From the NCBI GenBank assembly GCA_035502095.1, contig DATJUX010000023.1, positions 1-54,863 on the forward strand: a DNA stretch of 54,863 nt, read 5' to 3'. Source of the DNA: JAKANT01 sp035502095 (GTDB lineage: Bacteria; Pseudomonadota; Gammaproteobacteria; Burkholderiales; Burkholderiaceae_F). The notes under the pieces were generated by a model. It had not been told where the DNA came from and made no database searches. It worked only from the letters and a program-made list of their open reading frames with translations. How positions within the stretch are numbered: the stretch's first letter is position 1; every line of letters begins with the position of its first letter. Made by a program: the position numbers and the translations under genes. Below are positions 52,578 through 54,863 of this stretch, piece by piece.

Positions 52578-53360
52578 ATGAATGCCCGGCTGCTTGCTCT
52601 CCTGGCGATCTTTTTGATCGCGTGCACTGCAACGCCAACCGACAGCCGCGCTGCGGCGATCACCTACACCTTTACCGTGTCGGGATGTGATCCGTTGTTC
52701 ACTCCGACTGAAACTGGCGGAACGTGCGCGACCGGAACTATCGATGGAACGAGTTTTTCCATCAGCCGCTTCAACAGCAGCACGCTTACGTTCACCTATA
52801 CAGGTGACACGGCAAATATTCTGCCGTGGTCTCTCGACGCAGGGACCGTCAGCGGGTACGAACTGCTGGGCGGTGTCGCGACGGTATCGCTGTTCGATTC
52901 CAATGGTGCGCTGCTGGTTACCGATACCTTTACGGCCGCTGACCAGATGTTCGTTGACATCCACAACCAAGCCTACGGTATCGGGCTTGGCTCAGGTGGC
53001 GCCGCACCGAGTGACCCTAGTTTTCCCGGAGATCCTTCGTATCCCGTTGGCTTCTATAACAGCGCCCTGACCACGTACAACATGGCGACGTCGATTGGAC
53101 CTCTCGTCGGCTCGGCGAACAACTGCTCCGGCCCTGACTTTCCCAGCAGTTGCCTCGCGACCGCACCTTCACTCGCGCTGACATCCGGCGGATCGTTTCT
53201 GTTCAATACCCCTTACCCGATCCCCTACGGCGATTTTTCCGGCACGTTTTCGGCGGCTGTAGCAGCGAGCACGGTGCCAGAACCCGGGACACTGGGGCTC
53301 GTCGGCATCGCGCTCGCGGGCGCGGCAGCAGCCGTACGCAGACGGCAACACAAGCGCTGA
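52578..53360 (+). CDS. PEP-CTERM protein of unknown function
   Basis: The protein has 260 residues. Signal peptide MNARLLALLAIFLIACTATP is followed by a Thr/Ser-rich beta-sandwich-like mature region and a PEP-CTERM sorting tail (VPEPGTLGLVGIALAGAAAA and a basic end RRRQHKR). The ATG at 52578 follows GAGGGAG. The internal domain is unknown. Like the gene at 46379 it needs an exosortase located elsewhere. Base composition is lower in GC than its neighbours in the first 500 bp. Confidence 0.8.
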   Translation: MNARLLALLAIFLIACTATPTDSRAAAITYTFTVSGCDPLFTPTETGGTCATGTIDGTSFSISRFNSSTLTFTYTGDTANILPWSLDAGTVSGYELLGGVATVSLFDSNGALLVTDTFTAADQMFVDIHNQAYGIGLGSGGAAPSDPSFPGDPSYPVGFYNSALTTYNMATSIGPLVGSANNCSGPDFPSSCLATAPSLALTSGGSFLFNTPYPIPYGDFSGTFSAAVAASTVPEPGTLGLVGIALAGAAAAVRRRQHKR

Positions 53361-53719
53361 CGATCGCCACGATTCGGCGGCTACGGGCTCTTGCTCGCAC
53401 CGCACCGGCGCAGGGTTGTGGGAGAGTCTCGCAGGCGTTCTCAGCAGCGTGATGCGTGGGTAGGTGCGGGTGCTAACCGCACTACATCATGCGATTGGCG
53501 TTGCTCATGCCGAGATATTGCGCATGGCGATGACATCTGAGATCAGCGGGGAGGGAGATCGCCTGAACGAAACGCTCGAGTGATGCATAAGAAATCGGAC
53601 GGCGGCGCATGTGCGAATTTCGCCAGGACATCACTGGGTGAACGGGACCTGAGCAGGGACATGGCAGTGGTTTGGCCTTGCAGGTTGGCGTCTACTTCCG
53701 CGTATATCTGCTTGGTTCT
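53361..53719. other. Intergenic region before the island junction
   Basis: No gene, tRNA or terminator was recognised in this stretch. It is the host side of the island: tRNA-Lys fragment and attachment region begin at 53720. Confidence 0.4.
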
Positions 53720-53766
53720 TGGTGGGTCGTGCAGGAGTCGAACCTGCAACCAACGGATTAAAAGTC
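53720..53766 (-). other. Attachment site: 3' half of a tRNA-Lys(TTT)
   Basis: Read leftward from 53766 the sequence is the anticodon arm with TTT (GACTTTTAATCCG), the variable loop, the T arm (GCAGGTTCGACTCCTGC) and the acceptor plus CCA of tRNA-Lys. The 5' half is missing: after GTC the match ends. Tyrosine integrases often cross over in exactly this part of a tRNA gene, leaving a copied 3' end at one junction. The integrase gene starts 154 bp away. Confidence 0.85.
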
Positions 53767-53897
53767 AGATTTTATGCATTCCAGAGTGTTCCGCAATGGT
53801 CCATCAATTGTCAGATAACTCATTGAAATAAACTAGACAAATCTTGTCCGTTGGTCTGAATTGGTCCAGAATGGGTTGGTGGAAGCCACCGCGTAAA

Positions 53898-53919
53898 CGG
53901 GGACCAAACGGGGACCAAA
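53898..53919 (+). repeat. Two tandem 11-bp repeats before the integrase start
   Basis: CGGGGACCAAA occurs at 53898-53908 and 53909-53919, ending on the base before the ATG. Similar GGTCC/GGACC motifs recur at 53799 and 53869 in the same region. They fit integrase arm-binding sites placed to allow self-repression, or a binding site for an excisionase. Confidence 0.55.
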
Positions 53920-54863
53920 ATGGGCAAGCTCACCGACGCAGCAATCCGCAAGGCCAAGCGGGGACCGTCCCGGTACAAGCTGATCGACTCCGAACGAAGG
54001 GGGCGCGGCCGGCTCATCTGTCGCATCGAGCCGAGTGGCGCGAAGGTCTTCTTCTTTCGGTACCGAACCGACGACGCCGACCGGTTGATCCTCATCGGCC
54101 AGTACGACCCGGAAGGGAAAGCCTGGTCGTTGGCGAAAGCCATCGATCGTGCACGTGAACTCGGCGAGCGCCTGAAGACCACGCCGGATCTCAAGGAAGC
54201 GCTCGAACTCGAAGCGAAGCGCGAGCAGGCCGAACGTCGTGCCGAGCTGCTGCAGGTTAAGGAAGGAGAACGCCAGACACTACGTGCGTTGCTCAATGTC
54301 TACGTTGCGCATCTGGAACGGGGGGAAAAGAAACTCGCTGCGCGTGATGCGAAAGGCATCTTCACCAAGCATGTGCTCGAAGCCTTCCCTCGCGTAGCAG
54401 ACATGCCGGCGGCGGAAGTCCAAGCTCGGGATATCGCGGAAATGATGCGCAGGCTAATCGACAAGAAGCACGACAGGACCGCTGGAAAGCTGAGGAGCTA
54501 CGTTTCCGCCGCGTATGCATTGGCGCTCCGCGCGGAGAGCGATCCCAAAGCCCCCGCTGATGCCCTGGCATTCCGACTTCCCGGCAATCCGGCCGCGGCG
54601 ACCAAAGCGCATAGCGGCGTGCAGGCCCGGACCCGGACGTTGTCGGAAGCGGAACTGCGCGTCTACATGGAGCGGATTGCCAAGCTTCCGGATATCCAGC
54701 GTGATGCGTTGGCGCTTCTCCTACTGCTGGGTGGACAACGCCCCGCACAACTCTTACGTGTGAAGACCACCGACGTTGATCTGCTGGGGCGCAGGATTTC
54801 CTTGTTTGATCCGAAAGGGCGTCGGAGCACGCCGCGTCCTCATGTTCTTCCGCTGGAGCAGGC
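53920..54863 (+). CDS. P4-type tyrosine recombinase (integrase), truncated by the window end
   Basis: The first 314 codons are visible and run off the right edge. The N-terminus has the DUF4102 (Arm DNA-binding) fold: MGKLTDAAIRKAKRGPSRYK, FFFRYRTDDADRLILIGQYD. A core-binding domain follows (LLNVYVAHLERGEKKLAARD, KLRSYVSAAYALAL). The catalytic domain begins with RTLSEAELRVYMERIAKLPD and carries the first catalytic Arg (Arg274) in LLLLGGQRPAQLLRVKT. The remaining catalytic residues (His-x-x-Arg, His/Trp, Tyr) lie past the window. It sits beside a tRNA-Lys 3' fragment and drives integration there. No strong ribosome site precedes the ATG. Confidence 0.9.
   Translation, partial: MGKLTDAAIRKAKRGPSRYKLIDSERRGRGRLICRIEPSGAKVFFFRYRTDDADRLILIGQYDPEGKAWSLAKAIDRARELGERLKTTPDLKEALELEAKREQAERRAELLQVKEGERQTLRALLNVYVAHLERGEKKLAARDAKGIFTKHVLEAFPRVADMPAAEVQARDIAEMMRRLIDKKHDRTAGKLRSYVSAAYALALRAESDPKAPADALAFRLPGNPAAATKAHSGVQARTRTLSEAELRVYMERIAKLPDIQRDALALLLLLGGQRPAQLLRVKTTDVDLLGRRISLFDPKGRRSTPRPHVLPLEQ

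Noticed and set aside
53543..53749. A 68-residue leftward ORF over the tRNA-Lys fragment
   Set aside because: It starts inside the tRNA remnant, has no ribosome site and no family similarity.
1..54863. CRISPR array or complete insertion sequence
   Set aside because: No regularly spaced direct repeats, and no transposase frame with terminal inverted repeats, were seen anywhere in the window.

Overview
The window is about 55 kb of GC-rich DNA that looks like a betaproteobacterial chromosome (Burkholderiales/Rhodocyclales-type; the order cannot be fixed from this window). The pointers are an aerobic benzoyl-CoA (box) cluster with BoxR, a Bug/TctC solute receptor, two PEP-CTERM proteins, a YejABEF transporter and an MdtABC-type RND pump. 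Most genes are ordinary chromosomal ones, but several joints carry gene wreckage, and the right edge is the start of an integrated island.

Layout. 1-1.17 kb: the start of a leftward MltF-like gene, a subtilase relic joined to a copy of the 5' half of tRNA-Gly, and the intact tRNA-Gly(CCC). 1.27-5.4 kb: a rightward run of amino-acid-binding lipoprotein, PPK2 polyphosphate kinase, KefF and KefC. 5.5-11.4 kb: a triple Fe-S (CDGSH) protein, succinate-semialdehyde dehydrogenase, a prolyl-4-hydroxylase-like oxygenase, an acyl-CoA dehydrogenase, a small exported protein and a pentapeptide-repeat protein. 11.5-21.5 kb: the benzoate cluster. Leftward lie a boxD with its middle deleted, bclA, an alpha/beta hydrolase and a fused betaine-type ABC protein; rightward lie boxR, boxC, boxB and boxA. 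TGCA-repeat operators overlap both promoter regions.

21.8-24.35 kb: an S53 (sedolisin) peptidase, an FkbM-methyltransferase relic and tRNA-Lys(CTT). 24.7-35.8 kb: mdtA-mdtB-mdtC-nodT-type porin, then patatin and a Mut7-C RNase-fold protein, all rightward and tightly packed. 35.8-42.5 kb: a leftward epimerase, then yejA-B-E-F. 42.5-46.3 kb: small envelope proteins, an orphan TOBE domain translationally coupled to an SDR, and a subtilase-like pseudogene with one in-frame amber codon. 46.4-53.4 kb: two PEP-CTERM proteins (one behind a near-consensus sigma-54 promoter), a LuxR-type regulator, a Bug receptor, a ModA-like protein, an MscS channel and alanine dehydrogenase, plus a small cluster of DnaA-box-like motifs.

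53.7 kb to the end: the 3' half of a tRNA-Lys(TTT), tandem 11-bp repeats, and a P4-type tyrosine recombinase running off the window. This is a textbook tRNA-targeted island junction; the cargo lies beyond the right edge.

How the genes work together. BclA activates benzoate to benzoyl-CoA; BoxA/BoxB epoxidise it; BoxC opens the ring; BoxR probably senses benzoyl-CoA. The next enzyme, BoxD, is reduced to 128 residues that keep only the two ends of the protein, so the pathway needs another aldehyde dehydrogenase (the gene at 6.1-7.6 kb or one elsewhere), or it stops at the semialdehyde, or the deletion is an assembly error. No clearly new multi-gene defence or metabolic system was found inside the window. 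The strongest leads are the boxD deletion with its operators, the island junction, the sigma-54-driven PEP-CTERM gene, the DnaA-box-like cluster, and the uncharacterised patatin/Mut7-C pair behind the efflux operon.
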